Assembly: GCA_964480945.1 (NCBI GenBank) | Contig: CAYZRX010000018.1 | Span: forward strand, 1-54,660 | DNA: 54,660 bases | DNA from: VGWB01 sp964480945 | GTDB taxonomy: Bacteria > Bacteroidota > Ignavibacteria > UBA10030 | Direction of reading: 5' to 3' | Shown here: positions 16,932 through 26,516 of the stretch, piece after piece | Position numbering within the stretch: the first letter of the stretch is position 1 | Layout of the letters: the number at the start of each line of letters is the position of its first letter | Notes under the pieces: generated by a model | Databases searched by the model: none | What the model saw: only the letters and a program-made list of their open reading frames with translations | Told to the model about the DNA's origin: nothing | Translations under genes and position numbers: made by a program

Positions 16932-19331
16932 ATGATCAAGAACTACCTGAAAGTCGCCGTTCGGAACCTGCTCAGGCACAAGGGGTACGCCTTCATCAAC
17001 ATTCTGGGCCTGGCTGTTGGCATTGCCACCACCGTCCTGATCTTCCTCTATGTCCAGAACGAGATGAGCTACGACCGGTTTCACAAGAATGCCGACCGAA
17101 CCTACCGGCTGGTTGCCGATTGGTCGAACCGCGGAGATTCGCGTATCCATCAACTGGGGACCCCCTTTGTTCTGGCGCAGACCATCCGCGAGAAGTACCC
17201 GCAGGTCGAATTCATCACCCAGATCTCCGGCCCTTGGGGTAATATTGTGATCAAACATGGTGAAAAGGCGATCAAAGTATCTGATGTGTTCTGCGCCGAG
17301 CCCTCCTTCTTTGACGTGTTCTCCTTTCCGTTGATCAGGGGTAATCCTGAAAGTTCACTCAAGGATCCCAACACCATCGTTCTCTCCGAAACCGTTGCCG
17401 CAACGTTCTTCGGACAGGAGGATCCCCTTGACAAGATGCTCGAGGTGAAGACTCAGGATGAGTGGAGGCCCTTCAAGGTTACTGGCGTGGCTCGGGATGT
17501 TCCTCAGAACTCCCACTTCCGGTTCGATATGTTGATTTCCATGATAACCGTATACCCAAAACCCAGCTCGGGTTGGACATCGAATAACTACGCCACCTAC
17601 ATTACGCTTCAGAAAGGCGTGTCGCAAAGGTCCATGGAGGAGAAGCTCGTTGAAATAGACAAGCTCTATTTCAACGGAGGAGAGGAGCATATCCCCTGGA
17701 TCTGGACGCTCGAGCCGATCACCCGTATTCACCTTCATTCGGATCTTGTCACCGGAAACCAGCCCAACGGAAGTATCACCTATGTCAGACTGTTCACCGC
17801 GGTGGCTCTTCTCATCCTGCTGATCGCCGGCATAAACTACATCAACCTGGCGACGGCCCGATCAGCCCGGCGGGCCAGAGAGGTCGGGCTCCGGAAGGTC
17901 GTCGGCTCTCTGCGGAGTCAGTTGATCCTGCAGTTCCTGGGAGAATCCGCTTTGATGAGTCTGATCGCCTTCGTCCTTGCCGTCGGCCTCATTCAGGCTG
18001 CATTGCCCCTCTGCCAAAATCTGACCGGAAGAACGCTGGGGATTTCATACTTCAGCGACCCGTTCGTATTGCCGGGACTGCTGGGTCTGGCCCTGATCGT
18101 CGGCCTCCTTTCCGGTTTGTATCCCGCTTTCCTCCTCTCCTCCTTCAAGCTGACGGATGTGCTGAAGGGCTCTCCCATGGTCGGTCGGGGATGGGGAGCA
18201 CTTGCCCTCCGCAACGGACTTGTCGTTTTCCAGTTCGCCATGTCGGTCCTTCTTATCATTGGATCTCTGGTCATCTATCGCCAGCTGGACTACGTCAGGA
18301 ATCAGAACCTGGGTTTCGACAAGGAGCATGTTCTGGTCATCCACAATGCCGATCTCTTGGGGGATCGGCTGGGTGCATTCGAGGAGAGATTGAAGCAGAA
18401 GGCATACGTTATTGGTGTCAGCGCTGCAAGTACGATTCCCGGCCAGGGTACCGCGAACTGGGGGATCGGTGTTCAGGGAGGCGACCCCAACCGGCCACTG
18501 AACATGAACTTCATGACCTGCGACCAGGATTTTGCGAGACTCCTCAACATACAGATGGTCGAGGGACGCTTCATGTCCAGAGATTTCCCATCCGATAGCA
18601 GTGCCGTGGTCGTCAACAAGCAAGGGGCGGAATACCTCGGGATCGAACATCCTGTTGGGAAGAAACTCCGCATATGGTGGACGGAGAAGAATTTGACCAT
18701 CATCGGCATCATCGACGATTTCCACTTTGAATCCCTTCACAAGAACGTTAGGAGCATGGGATACTTGCTGCCGGAGGCTATCCACTCCACCCGGCGCCCC
18801 TATCTTCTGGTGAAAACCAGGGCCGCCATGACCACCGACGTCCTTGCCGATATTCGAAAGACCTGGGAAACCGTATCGGATGGACTACCCACCGAGTTCA
18901 CATTTCTTGATGAGAAGGTCAACAGCCTTTATCAGAACGACGAACGGGCAGGGAAGATCGTCACCCTCTTCTCCTTCCTGACCATCTTTGTATCCTGTCT
19001 CGGCCTGTTCGGCCTCGCCGCCTTTGTCGCGGAACAGAGGACAAGGGAGATCGGCATACGCAAGGTTCTCGGCGCGTCGCTGGCAAACATCATGTGGCAT
19101 CTGACGGGCCAGTTTGTCAAATGGGTGATTGTCGCAAACCTGATCGCCTGGCCGGTCGGCTACTGGGTCATGAGCCGTTGGCTTCAGGGCTTTGCTTTCC
19201 GGACCTCCCTCTCCATCTGGATATTCCTTGTCAGCGGGTTGCTCGCTCTGGCCATTGCGGTCTCTACTGTCAGTTCACAGGTCTTCAAGGTGGCTTTGGC
19301 AAATCCCACAGAGAGTCTGAAGTATGAATGA
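16932..19331 (+). CDS. ABC transporter permease, MacB/FtsX type
   Basis: 799-aa inner-membrane protein of the two-module FtsX class common in Bacteroidota. Its N-terminal signature is YLKVAVRNLLRHKGYAFINI. The order is: TM1 (about 20-42), a periplasmic MacB-PCD domain (about 45-250), FtsX helices (about 285-440), a second TM/MacB-PCD module (about 440-640), and a C-terminal FtsX set ending near residue 795. The sequence REVGLRKVVGS and its repeat TREIGIRKVLGAS mark the two coupling helices, showing internal duplication. GGAGGA lies 4 nt upstream of the ATG; the open frame continues upstream but is not coding-like. No ATPase gene adjoins it. Confidence 0.93.
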   Translation: MIKNYLKVAVRNLLRHKGYAFINILGLAVGIATTVLIFLYVQNEMSYDRFHKNADRTYRLVADWSNRGDSRIHQLGTPFVLAQTIREKYPQVEFITQISGPWGNIVIKHGEKAIKVSDVFCAEPSFFDVFSFPLIRGNPESSLKDPNTIVLSETVAATFFGQEDPLDKMLEVKTQDEWRPFKVTGVARDVPQNSHFRFDMLISMITVYPKPSSGWTSNNYATYITLQKGVSQRSMEEKLVEIDKLYFNGGEEHIPWIWTLEPITRIHLHSDLVTGNQPNGSITYVRLFTAVALLILLIAGINYINLATARSARRAREVGLRKVVGSLRSQLILQFLGESALMSLIAFVLAVGLIQAALPLCQNLTGRTLGISYFSDPFVLPGLLGLALIVGLLSGLYPAFLLSSFKLTDVLKGSPMVGRGWGALALRNGLVVFQFAMSVLLIIGSLVIYRQLDYVRNQNLGFDKEHVLVIHNADLLGDRLGAFEERLKQKAYVIGVSAASTIPGQGTANWGIGVQGGDPNRPLNMNFMTCDQDFARLLNIQMVEGRFMSRDFPSDSSAVVVNKQGAEYLGIEHPVGKKLRIWWTEKNLTIIGIIDDFHFESLHKNVRSMGYLLPEAIHSTRRPYLLVKTRAAMTTDVLADIRKTWETVSDGLPTEFTFLDEKVNSLYQNDERAGKIVTLFSFLTIFVSCLGLFGLAAFVAEQRTREIGIRKVLGASLANIMWHLTGQFVKWVIVANLIAWPVGYWVMSRWLQGFAFRTSLSIWIFLVSGLLALAIAVSTVSSQVFKVALANPTESLKYE

Positions 19332-19457
19332 CGATTGAGATCAGCTGAATGAAGCACTCCGGCACCGCTGGTCGATGATGGGGCTGTTTGTCGGCCGGAA
19401 ACCGGAATCGTGGAAAGATGTAGACTGAACGAGCTCAGACAGATCAGGGAGGAGAAG

Positions 19458-20984
19458 ATGAGACGGTTCAGAGTTTCCTTCCTTGTTGTATTCACTTTTG
19501 CCGCGCTGCTTCATTTCCATCAACGGTCTTGTTTTGCACAACAGGATGGCGATGATATCGTCATCGGTAAATACAAGACTCTTCATTCTCATATTTTGAA
19601 TGAAGGCAGGCTCCTCTTTATCCATCTTCCCAAGGAGTACGAAGAAACACAATTGAGGTTCCCTGTTCTCTACATTCTGTACGTCGACCTGTATGACTAC
19701 TTCACAGAAGCTGTCACCACCACGGAGAAGCTCGGAGGAACCGGAGAGATGCCGCCGATGATCATAGTCGGCGTGGCCAACACCAACAGATACAGGGACC
19801 TCCTCCCGTTCAAGACCACTTCCCGGCCGGAAAGCGGAGGATCCGACAACTTCCTCAGGTTCCTGGAGGAGGAACTGATCCCTTCTATTGACAGAACTTA
19901 CCGGACGAAACCATTTCGAATCTTGGCCGGTCCGCAGACCGCGGCTGTCTTCAGTCTCTATGCCCTCATCAGCAAACCGAAGCTCTTCAATGCAATCGTC
20001 TCAGAGAATCCATTCATGAATTCTGAGACTGCAGAAATTCTCTATCCCCGAGCGGAGCAGTTCTTCAAGAAGACAAAGTCATTGAAGCATTTCCTCTATA
20101 TAAAGTGTGAGAAGGATGAGCGTCCGCAGGATCTGGAATACGCAGAGAGATTCGCGAAGCTTTTACAGTCTGAAAGCCCGGAAGGCTTCCGCTTCAAGGT
20201 GGAATTTAGTGAACCGTCGGGTTACTTCATCACTCCCCTTCCCTTCAGAGATGGACTGAGGATGTTGTTTGTCGGTCATCAACTTCGCCCGGATTTCCAG
20301 ACGAACAGTCTCCAGGACATTCTCGATTACTACAAAGAAAGATCTGAGGAATACGGATTGAAGGTCGAGCCACCTGATCTTATGTTGACATTCGAAGGGG
20401 CCAAGTTGAGGCAGCGGGGAAAAACAAAAGAAGCAATCGAGCTTTTCGAATACCAGCATCGGCTGTATCCGAAATCGCTGAATGCACTCTTCCAGCTCGG
20501 TGAAACCTACAGGGAGATGGGGGAATTCGAAAAGGCAAGGGATTTTTACCGGCAGTTCCTGGAGATTCGGGAGACAGATGCTGCAATGATCTATCAGCGG
20601 CTGAACGAGATTGAGAGAATGATCGACAGCTCGGCGGCATACCGAATCGAACAGGAGATCAAAAAGGGGGGCCTCCAGGCCGGATTACGGAAATATCAGG
20701 CGATACGATCCGATCCCAACAGTGAGCTCTATTTTGATGAGAGTGAGATGAATGCACTGGGGTACCGGTTGATGCAAACCGACCAGATCGAGTCTGCGAT
20801 GGAGATCTTCAAGCTCAACGTCCAGCTCTATCCCAACTCGGCCAACGCCTATGACAGTCTGGGCGAAGCCTATCTTAAGATAGGAGATAATGAACGCGCT
20901 GTGAAGAACTATAGGAAATCGCTTGAACTCAATCCCCGGAACAACAACGCCAGGGAAACACTGAAGAAGCTCGGGAAAGAATAG
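19458..20984 (+). CDS. Secreted esterase-like pseudoenzyme with C-terminal TPR domain
   Basis: 508-aa exported protein (signal peptide ends near SCFAQ). Residues about 35-290 align with the enterochelin-esterase/esterase D type alpha/beta hydrolase (RFPVLYILYVDLYDYF, PPMIIVGVANTNRYRDLLP, ALISKPKLFNAIVSENP, LPFRDGLRMLF). The nucleophile elbow, normally GHSxGG, reads G158-P-Q160-T-A-A163, so the catalytic serine is absent. The usual His-Gly segment before PLP is replaced by SGYFIT. The enzyme is probably inactive. Residues about 320-508 are TPRs, with a last unit nearly the same as in two neighbouring genes. GGGAGGAG precedes the ATG at 19458. It may bind a ligand or partner. Confidence 0.85.
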   Translation: MRRFRVSFLVVFTFAALLHFHQRSCFAQQDGDDIVIGKYKTLHSHILNEGRLLFIHLPKEYEETQLRFPVLYILYVDLYDYFTEAVTTTEKLGGTGEMPPMIIVGVANTNRYRDLLPFKTTSRPESGGSDNFLRFLEEELIPSIDRTYRTKPFRILAGPQTAAVFSLYALISKPKLFNAIVSENPFMNSETAEILYPRAEQFFKKTKSLKHFLYIKCEKDERPQDLEYAERFAKLLQSESPEGFRFKVEFSEPSGYFITPLPFRDGLRMLFVGHQLRPDFQTNSLQDILDYYKERSEEYGLKVEPPDLMLTFEGAKLRQRGKTKEAIELFEYQHRLYPKSLNALFQLGETYREMGEFEKARDFYRQFLEIRETDAAMIYQRLNEIERMIDSSAAYRIEQEIKKGGLQAGLRKYQAIRSDPNSELYFDESEMNALGYRLMQTDQIESAMEIFKLNVQLYPNSANAYDSLGEAYLKIGDNERAVKNYRKSLELNPRNNNARETLKKLGKE

Positions 20985-21015
20985 TGAATCCTCTACCGGA
21001 TAGAGGTTCAACGAG

Positions 21016-22200
21016 ATGAAACAACTCATGTCTGAAGCTCGATGGTTCTTCGTGCCGCTCTCGCTGGCTTTCTTCCTGCTGCTCTTGGCTCGCTGCAAAG
21101 ATGCGCCTCCGGGGCCGGAGACTTCAGTTGCTCAACCGGAGGAAACAGGGGACGGGTGGGAAACAGCAACACTCAGCAGCGTCGGAATGGATCAAGGCCC
21201 CTTCGTGGACCTTGTGCAGAGGATCGAATCAGGAGTGTACGGTGAGGTTCACTCAGTGGTCGTTGTGAAAGACAACAAGCTGGTGTTCGAGCATTACTGG
21301 CCCGGTCACGATTTTGCGCCTTTCGCCACGGACTATCTTGGAGCGTACACTCGCTTCGACAGGGATACCCCTCACGACACCCATTCTGCCACCAAGAGCA
21401 TCACCTCGGCTCTCGTTGGCATTGCCATGGACCACAAACATATACAATCACTGGACGATGTCGTTTTCAATTACCTCCCTGACCGTTATGAATCGCGAAG
21501 AAACGAGGGGAGAGAAAAGATCACAGTCGGACACTGCCTGATGATGGCGAGCGGACTGCAATGGAACGAGTGGGAGGCTCCGGTGACCGCGAGTGAAAAC
21601 GATCTTATGGTGTTTATCCGATCATACGATCCGATTGGATATCTTTTCTCGAAGCCGGTGACGACGGAACCGGGAACGCGCTTCTATTACAATGGTGGTA
21701 CAGTAAACCTTCTCGGTGTGATGATTGCGTACGCATCCGATCAAAGCGTGCAATCCTTCTCATCGCGATATCTCTTCGGTCCCTTGGGAATTTCGAACTA
21801 CTATTGGCAGGTTCTTCAGCCGTCCGGTATCACCTTTTGTTCTGGCGACATCTATATCACTCCGCGCGATATGGCGAAGTTCGGACAGCTGTTCCTGAAT
21901 GACGGAATGTGGAATGAAACCCGGGTGATTTCAAACGAGTGGGTGGAACAATCGACGCAATATCGTATCAACCCGACGGTCTCCTGGGCGGACGGCTACG
22001 GATATCTGTGGTGGTTACGAAATCTCCGGGTGAACAATAACACGGTTAGCTCGTATAAAGCAATTGGATGGGGAGGTCAGGAGATATTCGTCCTCAGAGA
22101 TCTCGACATGGTGGTGGTGTTCACAGGGGCGAACTACGTCAGCGACGTGCCCTGTGATGAGATCATGCAGCGCTACATTCTTCCCTCGGCAGGAATGTAG
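21016..22200 (+). CDS. Serine hydrolase (beta-lactamase-related) lipoprotein
   Basis: 394-aa lipoprotein (N-terminal hydrophobic helix, Cys27 in LLARCKD). Catalytic motifs: S124-A-T-K127, Y224-Y-N226 and, in place of the KTG/HxG triad, G351-W-G-G-Q355. That combination resembles the 6-aminohexanoate-dimer hydrolase (NylB-like)/EstB branch rather than the other four hydrolases in the window. AGAGG lies 9 nt upstream of ATG. It is tightly packed between the TPR pseudo-esterase and the ankyrin-PD40 gene, with about 31 nt on each side, suggesting one transcript. Confidence 0.92.
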   Translation: MKQLMSEARWFFVPLSLAFFLLLLARCKDAPPGPETSVAQPEETGDGWETATLSSVGMDQGPFVDLVQRIESGVYGEVHSVVVVKDNKLVFEHYWPGHDFAPFATDYLGAYTRFDRDTPHDTHSATKSITSALVGIAMDHKHIQSLDDVVFNYLPDRYESRRNEGREKITVGHCLMMASGLQWNEWEAPVTASENDLMVFIRSYDPIGYLFSKPVTTEPGTRFYYNGGTVNLLGVMIAYASDQSVQSFSSRYLFGPLGISNYYWQVLQPSGITFCSGDIYITPRDMAKFGQLFLNDGMWNETRVISNEWVEQSTQYRINPTVSWADGYGYLWWLRNLRVNNNTVSSYKAIGWGGQEIFVLRDLDMVVVFTGANYVSDVPCDEIMQRYILPSAGM

Positions 22201-22234
22201 GAACATTCGACCAACAAACGAGGAGATTCCGGCA

Positions 22235-24037
22235 ATGAAAAGACTTCTCCCTTCCCTCTTCATCTTCCTTGGGGCATTCTCAATTGTTCACGCGCAAAGC
22301 ATTTTCGATGCAATCCATAAGGGTGACGCTGAGGCCGTCAAAGTGCTTGTCGAGAAATCTCCTCAAATTGTCGATTCCCGCGACAGTGACGGCATGACAC
22401 CGCTCCATCACGCAGCAAGGGGCGGCAATGCCGCCCTCGTGAATTACCTTATCGAGAACGGCGCAAACAAAGAATCCCAGGACAACTACGGGAAGACACC
22501 CCTCCATCTTGCGGCAACGTATGATCGGAAGGACGCCGTTGAAGCTCTCGTGAACCATGGAGCAGAGTTGGAGACGCGCGATGCTTATAAACGCACGGCA
22601 CTTGTTCTTTGTGCCCGTGAGCGTGGGGGAGCCGCAACCGCGAAGGTTCTCCTGGATGCGGGAGCAGATGTCAATGCACGGGACAAGTTCGACGACACGG
22701 CCCTCAATCTCGCCGCCTGGCGGGGAAAAGGCGAGTTTGTCGACCTGCTCCTCGAGAAAGGCTCGGTGCTCCCCGCGCCCGGCGAGCAATGGGGGCAGCT
22801 GGTTTCGATCTCCGCTTCGAAGGGCCTGCCGAATCTCTTCGTTCGACTGACCAAGGATGGCCCGAACTTGGCGGGCATCGACGCCTTCAAGAATTCGCTT
22901 TTGCATGAAGCCGCTCGTGGCGGCGCAGCTGAGATTGTTGACGCCCTCCTTACGATGGGATTCAACCATTCCGCTCCAGATTCCTACGGCTGGACGCCTC
23001 TTCACTACGCCGCATTGGACGGCAGATTGGACGCAGCGCAAAAGCTGATTGAGAAGGGCGCGCCCATCGATTCCCGGACAATCGCCGGTCAGTCTGCATG
23101 GAATGTCGCGAAGGAACGCGGATTGGAGGGTGTCGCTGCCCTGCTGTCTGCGAAGGGTGCAGACACGGCGGCTGCCCGATTCCCGCTTCTTGAGGGAGAT
23201 TACCTTGGTCAAAAGCCCCCGACTGACAGATCGGAGATTTTCGCGCTGGGTATTATCGCGTCCGTCTGGGGACTGCACAGCACGGCTGTCTTTTCACCCG
23301 ACGGCAACGAAGTGTACTGGGCTCCGATGATGGAGTTTCCGGGCGAGGTATATTCCCGCGGTGGACTACTCATGATGAAACGCGTGAATGGACGCTGGAC
23401 AGCGCCAACCTGGACATCATTTTCCGGTCCGTACGGCCAGGACGACGTCCCGTTCTTTTCGGAAGACGGACAACGGATGTATTTTCTTTCTCGCCGTCCG
23501 CTCCCCGGTGAGTCACAAAACGGGTCGGAGAAAATCTGGTACGTGGACCGAACCGCTGACGGCTGGTCCGAGCCGCATCCGCTGGATCCCAACGTGAATG
23601 CTGTTGACAAGCATTGGGAATTCTCCCTCGACAGGAAAGGGAACGTGTACTTCGCCGGTCAGGGTGCCGACTCCCGCGGCCTGGGCGACATCTACGTGTC
23701 CCGGAAAATCGACGGTAAGTACGAGAAGCCTGTCAACGCAGGCGAGCTAATCAACTCGGATGGCCCTGAGACCACCCCCTTCATCGCACCGGACGGGAGC
23801 TACCTCCTGTTTTCGCGTCAGTACGATCTTTGGGTGAGCTTCCGGGGCGAGGGCGGAGCGTGGGATGAGCCGGTCAAGCTCGGCCCTGAAGTCAACAGTC
23901 CATCCATCGAACTCTGCCCGATCGTCACGGCCGACGGAAAGTACCTTTTCTTTGTGAGTCAGCGCGGCGGCGAGAGTCACCCGTATTGGGTGCGAGCCGA
24001 GGTCATCGAGAAGCTCAGGCCGAAGGATTCAAAATGA
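22235..24037 (+). CDS. Secreted ankyrin-repeat / PD40 propeller fusion protein
   Basis: 600-aa exported protein. The signal peptide ends VHA-QS (residue 20). Residues about 22-310 contain about eight ankyrin repeats (MTPLHHAARGG, KTPLHLAATYD, DTALNLAAWRG, WTPLHYAALDG). The C-terminal half (about 331-600) begins with GDYLGQKPPTDRSEIFALGI and is a PD40 propeller (FSPDGNEVYW, FFSEDGQRMYFLS, FIAPDGSYLLFS, VTADGKYLFFVSQ). Both modules are binding scaffolds, so it probably acts in the periplasm as an adaptor or receptor. The ORF runs further upstream, but the ATG at 22235 has an AGGAG and the signal peptide. Remnants of two relatives lie at 26357 and 31970. Confidence 0.9.
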   Translation: MKRLLPSLFIFLGAFSIVHAQSIFDAIHKGDAEAVKVLVEKSPQIVDSRDSDGMTPLHHAARGGNAALVNYLIENGANKESQDNYGKTPLHLAATYDRKDAVEALVNHGAELETRDAYKRTALVLCARERGGAATAKVLLDAGADVNARDKFDDTALNLAAWRGKGEFVDLLLEKGSVLPAPGEQWGQLVSISASKGLPNLFVRLTKDGPNLAGIDAFKNSLLHEAARGGAAEIVDALLTMGFNHSAPDSYGWTPLHYAALDGRLDAAQKLIEKGAPIDSRTIAGQSAWNVAKERGLEGVAALLSAKGADTAAARFPLLEGDYLGQKPPTDRSEIFALGIIASVWGLHSTAVFSPDGNEVYWAPMMEFPGEVYSRGGLLMMKRVNGRWTAPTWTSFSGPYGQDDVPFFSEDGQRMYFLSRRPLPGESQNGSEKIWYVDRTADGWSEPHPLDPNVNAVDKHWEFSLDRKGNVYFAGQGADSRGLGDIYVSRKIDGKYEKPVNAGELINSDGPETTPFIAPDGSYLLFSRQYDLWVSFRGEGGAWDEPVKLGPEVNSPSIELCPIVTADGKYLFFVSQRGGESHPYWVRAEVIEKLRPKDSK

Positions 24038-24080
24038 GATGAGCGAAATCCTACGGTCAAGTTGAAAGGGAGAAAAGACG

Positions 24081-25887
24081 ATGAAAGTCGAAAGTGTTTC
24101 CCTTCGAATTCCTGTGGTCGTTCTGCTGGTTGTGGGACTACTGGCAGCTCAACGCGGCATTGCCTATGCCCAGGCGCCCACCGACCCGGAGCACAATTTT
24201 GAAGTCCTATGGAAGACATTTGACGTCAACTATGCCTTGTTCAACGCCAAGCATGTCGACTGGCAGGCGCTCTACAACATCTACCGTCCACAGGTCACAC
24301 CGAAAACGACGGACAGTGCCCTGTTTGCGATCATGTCAAGAATGTTGAGTCATCTGAATGACAACCATGTCCAGCTCCGCTCAGCTACTCCGCAATGGAC
24401 TTTCAGTGCGGGATATTTGTGGGATTTCTTCGGAAAGGCGGGGATGGCGAAATTCACTTCTCTTAATGAGCCGCCGGCCCGTGCCGGAGAAGTATTTCAA
24501 AAAGCCGTTGAAAGAAACAGGGAACAACCTTTTCGCGTATGGGTGGCTTGATGACCAGATCGGATATTTTCATTTCAGAGGATTCGGGTATCCCGAAATC
24601 AGCGCTCAGGCCATCGATGAAATCATGGCGGAATTCAAAAATGCGACTGCATTAGTTGTCGATGTGCGACGAAACGGCGGCGGCGATGATCAGGTCGGAA
24701 AACTGATCGCAAGCCGGTTTGCGGACAAAAAAAGACTCTACATGACTACCCAGGAACGAAGCGGACCGAAACATGACAATTTCGATCCCAAGAAACATTT
24801 CTTCGTGGAGCCAAAGGGTCCGATGCAATTCACCAAGACGGTGATCCTGTTGACGAACCGACTCTCCGTCAGTGCCGCGGAGAATTTCACATTGGCCATG
24901 AGAATCCTGCCTCACGTCACCGTGATTGGCGATTTCACATCAGGCTGTTTTGCGGACAAGTACACGTTCAGGCTGCCTAACGGCTGGTATGCATCGTACT
25001 CGATGAACCTGTTCCTTGATCAAAATGGTATGTGCTGGGAAGGCATCGGTGTGCCGCCGGATCTCAAAGTCAGTTGCGACTACGATGAAGCTGTCCCCGA
25101 AAAAGATCCTGTTCTGGAGACGGCGATTTCTTTAATCAGATCGGGCAAGCTGAGCGCGCAGGACGAAAGCGAAAACATCCGTCCGACAGAGTCACTGGCT
25201 TTCCTCCTTGAGAAGGAAATCGCAAGCGACGGGATCGAAAAAGCTACGGCGAGGTTCAATGATCGGAACGTAAATGACCCGGAAGGGATTTACTATTTGG
25301 ATTATTACGAAATGTCGACGCTTGCGCGAAAATGGTTTACGGCTGGGAAATTCGAACAGGGGAAAGCGGTACTCGCCCTGTCAACCCGGATCTTCCCGGA
25401 AATGACTTCCACCTATAGTCTGCTGGGCATGGCCTGCATGCAACAGAAGAACAAAACCGAAACGCTCCGGGCTCTGGAAAAAGCAATCACGTTGCAGGAA
25501 AAAAAGTATTCGCCCCAATCGCGTCAATTCAGTGAGTACCTGGCCGATGCCTTGATCAAAGAATACCTCTCCGGCGGCATCGGCGCGCTCGATCGCCAAT
25601 ACATGGCTCTGAAGACGAAGTACCCAATGCTGGTCACCGAGAGGTTGCTGAACATGCTTGGGTACTCACTCCTGAGATTCAAACTGACCGAGCTGGCCAT
25701 CGAAATCTTCAAACTGAACGTGAAACAGTTTCCACAATCATCCAACGCCTACGACAGCCTCGGCGAAGCGTACATGAATGCCGGTGACAAAGAACGTGCG
25801 ATCGAGAATTATCAAAAATCTTTGAAGCTGGATCCCAACAACCCCGGCGGGGTGGCGAACCTGAAGAAATTGCGGGGAGAAAAGTGA
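24081..25887 (+). pseudogene. S41 family peptidase with TPR tail, frameshifted
   Basis: One gene split between two frames. Codons from ATG 24081 (signal peptide ending YAQA, then the helical N-domain with MSRMLSHLNDNHVQL) run to a stop at 24551. The protease part and TPR tail continue in the next frame (VPEKYFKKPLKETGNNLF... to 25887). The switch lies at about 24465-24505, in the stretch around GAGCCGCCGGCCCGTGCC. One extra base, or two missing, would account for it. The S41 core is otherwise intact: LVVDVRRNGGGDD, the nucleophile in SVSAAENF, and GDFTSGCFADKY. The last ~110 residues are TPRs matching genes at 19458 and 28520. It may be a true lesion or a sequencing error. An AAAGGGAG precedes the start. 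Confidence 0.85.
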
Positions 25888-26037
25888 ATACCGAGATCCG
25901 TGTTCGGAGGATTGCGCCCGACTTGCTTATTGAGTTGATATCATCATGGAATCAGCGGCTGTGCTATTCGGTTCAGAATCAGCTGTACCGAATAACAAGA
26001 AGATCATCCCCGTTTTGAAACCAAAGGAATCGAAGTG

Positions 26038-26361
26038 ATGAAGGGCAAAGACGGAAGGAAGGCGATCATCTGCAGCCTGGTGCTAATCGTTTCCACAGTA
26101 GGCGCAACTGCCCAGGGGCTCTCCAGGCTTGGAGCGAAGTTGGGTTACAGTTCATCACAATTTGTCGCAGCCGATATTCCGGGGAAAGGTGTCAATTCCC
26201 AATCTGGTCTGACGTTGGGAGGTTTCGCTACCTATGAGTTTAACACTACGTTCTCTTTCCAGCAGGAAGTCCTGTTCACCTTGAAAGGATCCAAGATCAA
26301 TAGGGTCGGGGATGTCTGGCTCAGCAACGTTTTTTATACCTCGAGATGCCTTTGCTGGTGA
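26038..26361 (+). pseudogene. Truncated PorT-like outer-membrane beta-barrel gene
   Basis: The first ~100 codons of a small barrel protein: signal peptide (IICSLVLIVSTVGATAQG), then LGAKLGYSSSQF, LTLGGFATYEF and FSFQQEVLFTLKGSK, as in Bacteroidota PorT-like OMPs. After VWLSNVF the frame is lost. In the +1 related frame the expected LYLEMPLLVRA follows, so one T is missing from the T6 run near 26330. The homology ends about 26358, where the tail of a PD40 gene begins. The full protein would be about 200 aa. AAAGGAA precedes the start. Confidence 0.75.
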
Positions 26362-26425
26362 GAGCCACCCCTATTGGGTGCGCGCCGATGTCATCGAGAA
26401 ACTGAGAAAACGAAATGCTCAGTAA
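26357..26425 (+). pseudogene. Orphan C-terminal 22 codons of an ankyrin-PD40 protein
   Basis: The reading GESHPYWVRADVIEKL... up to TAA at 26425 matches the last residues of the intact gene at 22235-24037 (GESHPYWVRAEVIEKLRPKDSK). It is joined out of frame to the broken PorT-like gene, with GGTGAGAG shared at the join. A deletion that removed the rest of both genes is the simplest explanation. Confidence 0.8.
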
Positions 26426-26516
26426 GGGACGAGCGATATCTCTTAGATCTCCCCGGGGATCATCAATGCATTGACGCCTGAGGAATCGGAGAAAACGTGT
26501 AATCGTGGAGGCATGA

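Noticed and set aside
26038..26425. Programmed frameshift joining the barrel and PD40 tail into one protein
   Set aside because: The joined product would have no sensible fold, and the tail is only 22 codons of another family; deletion is simpler.
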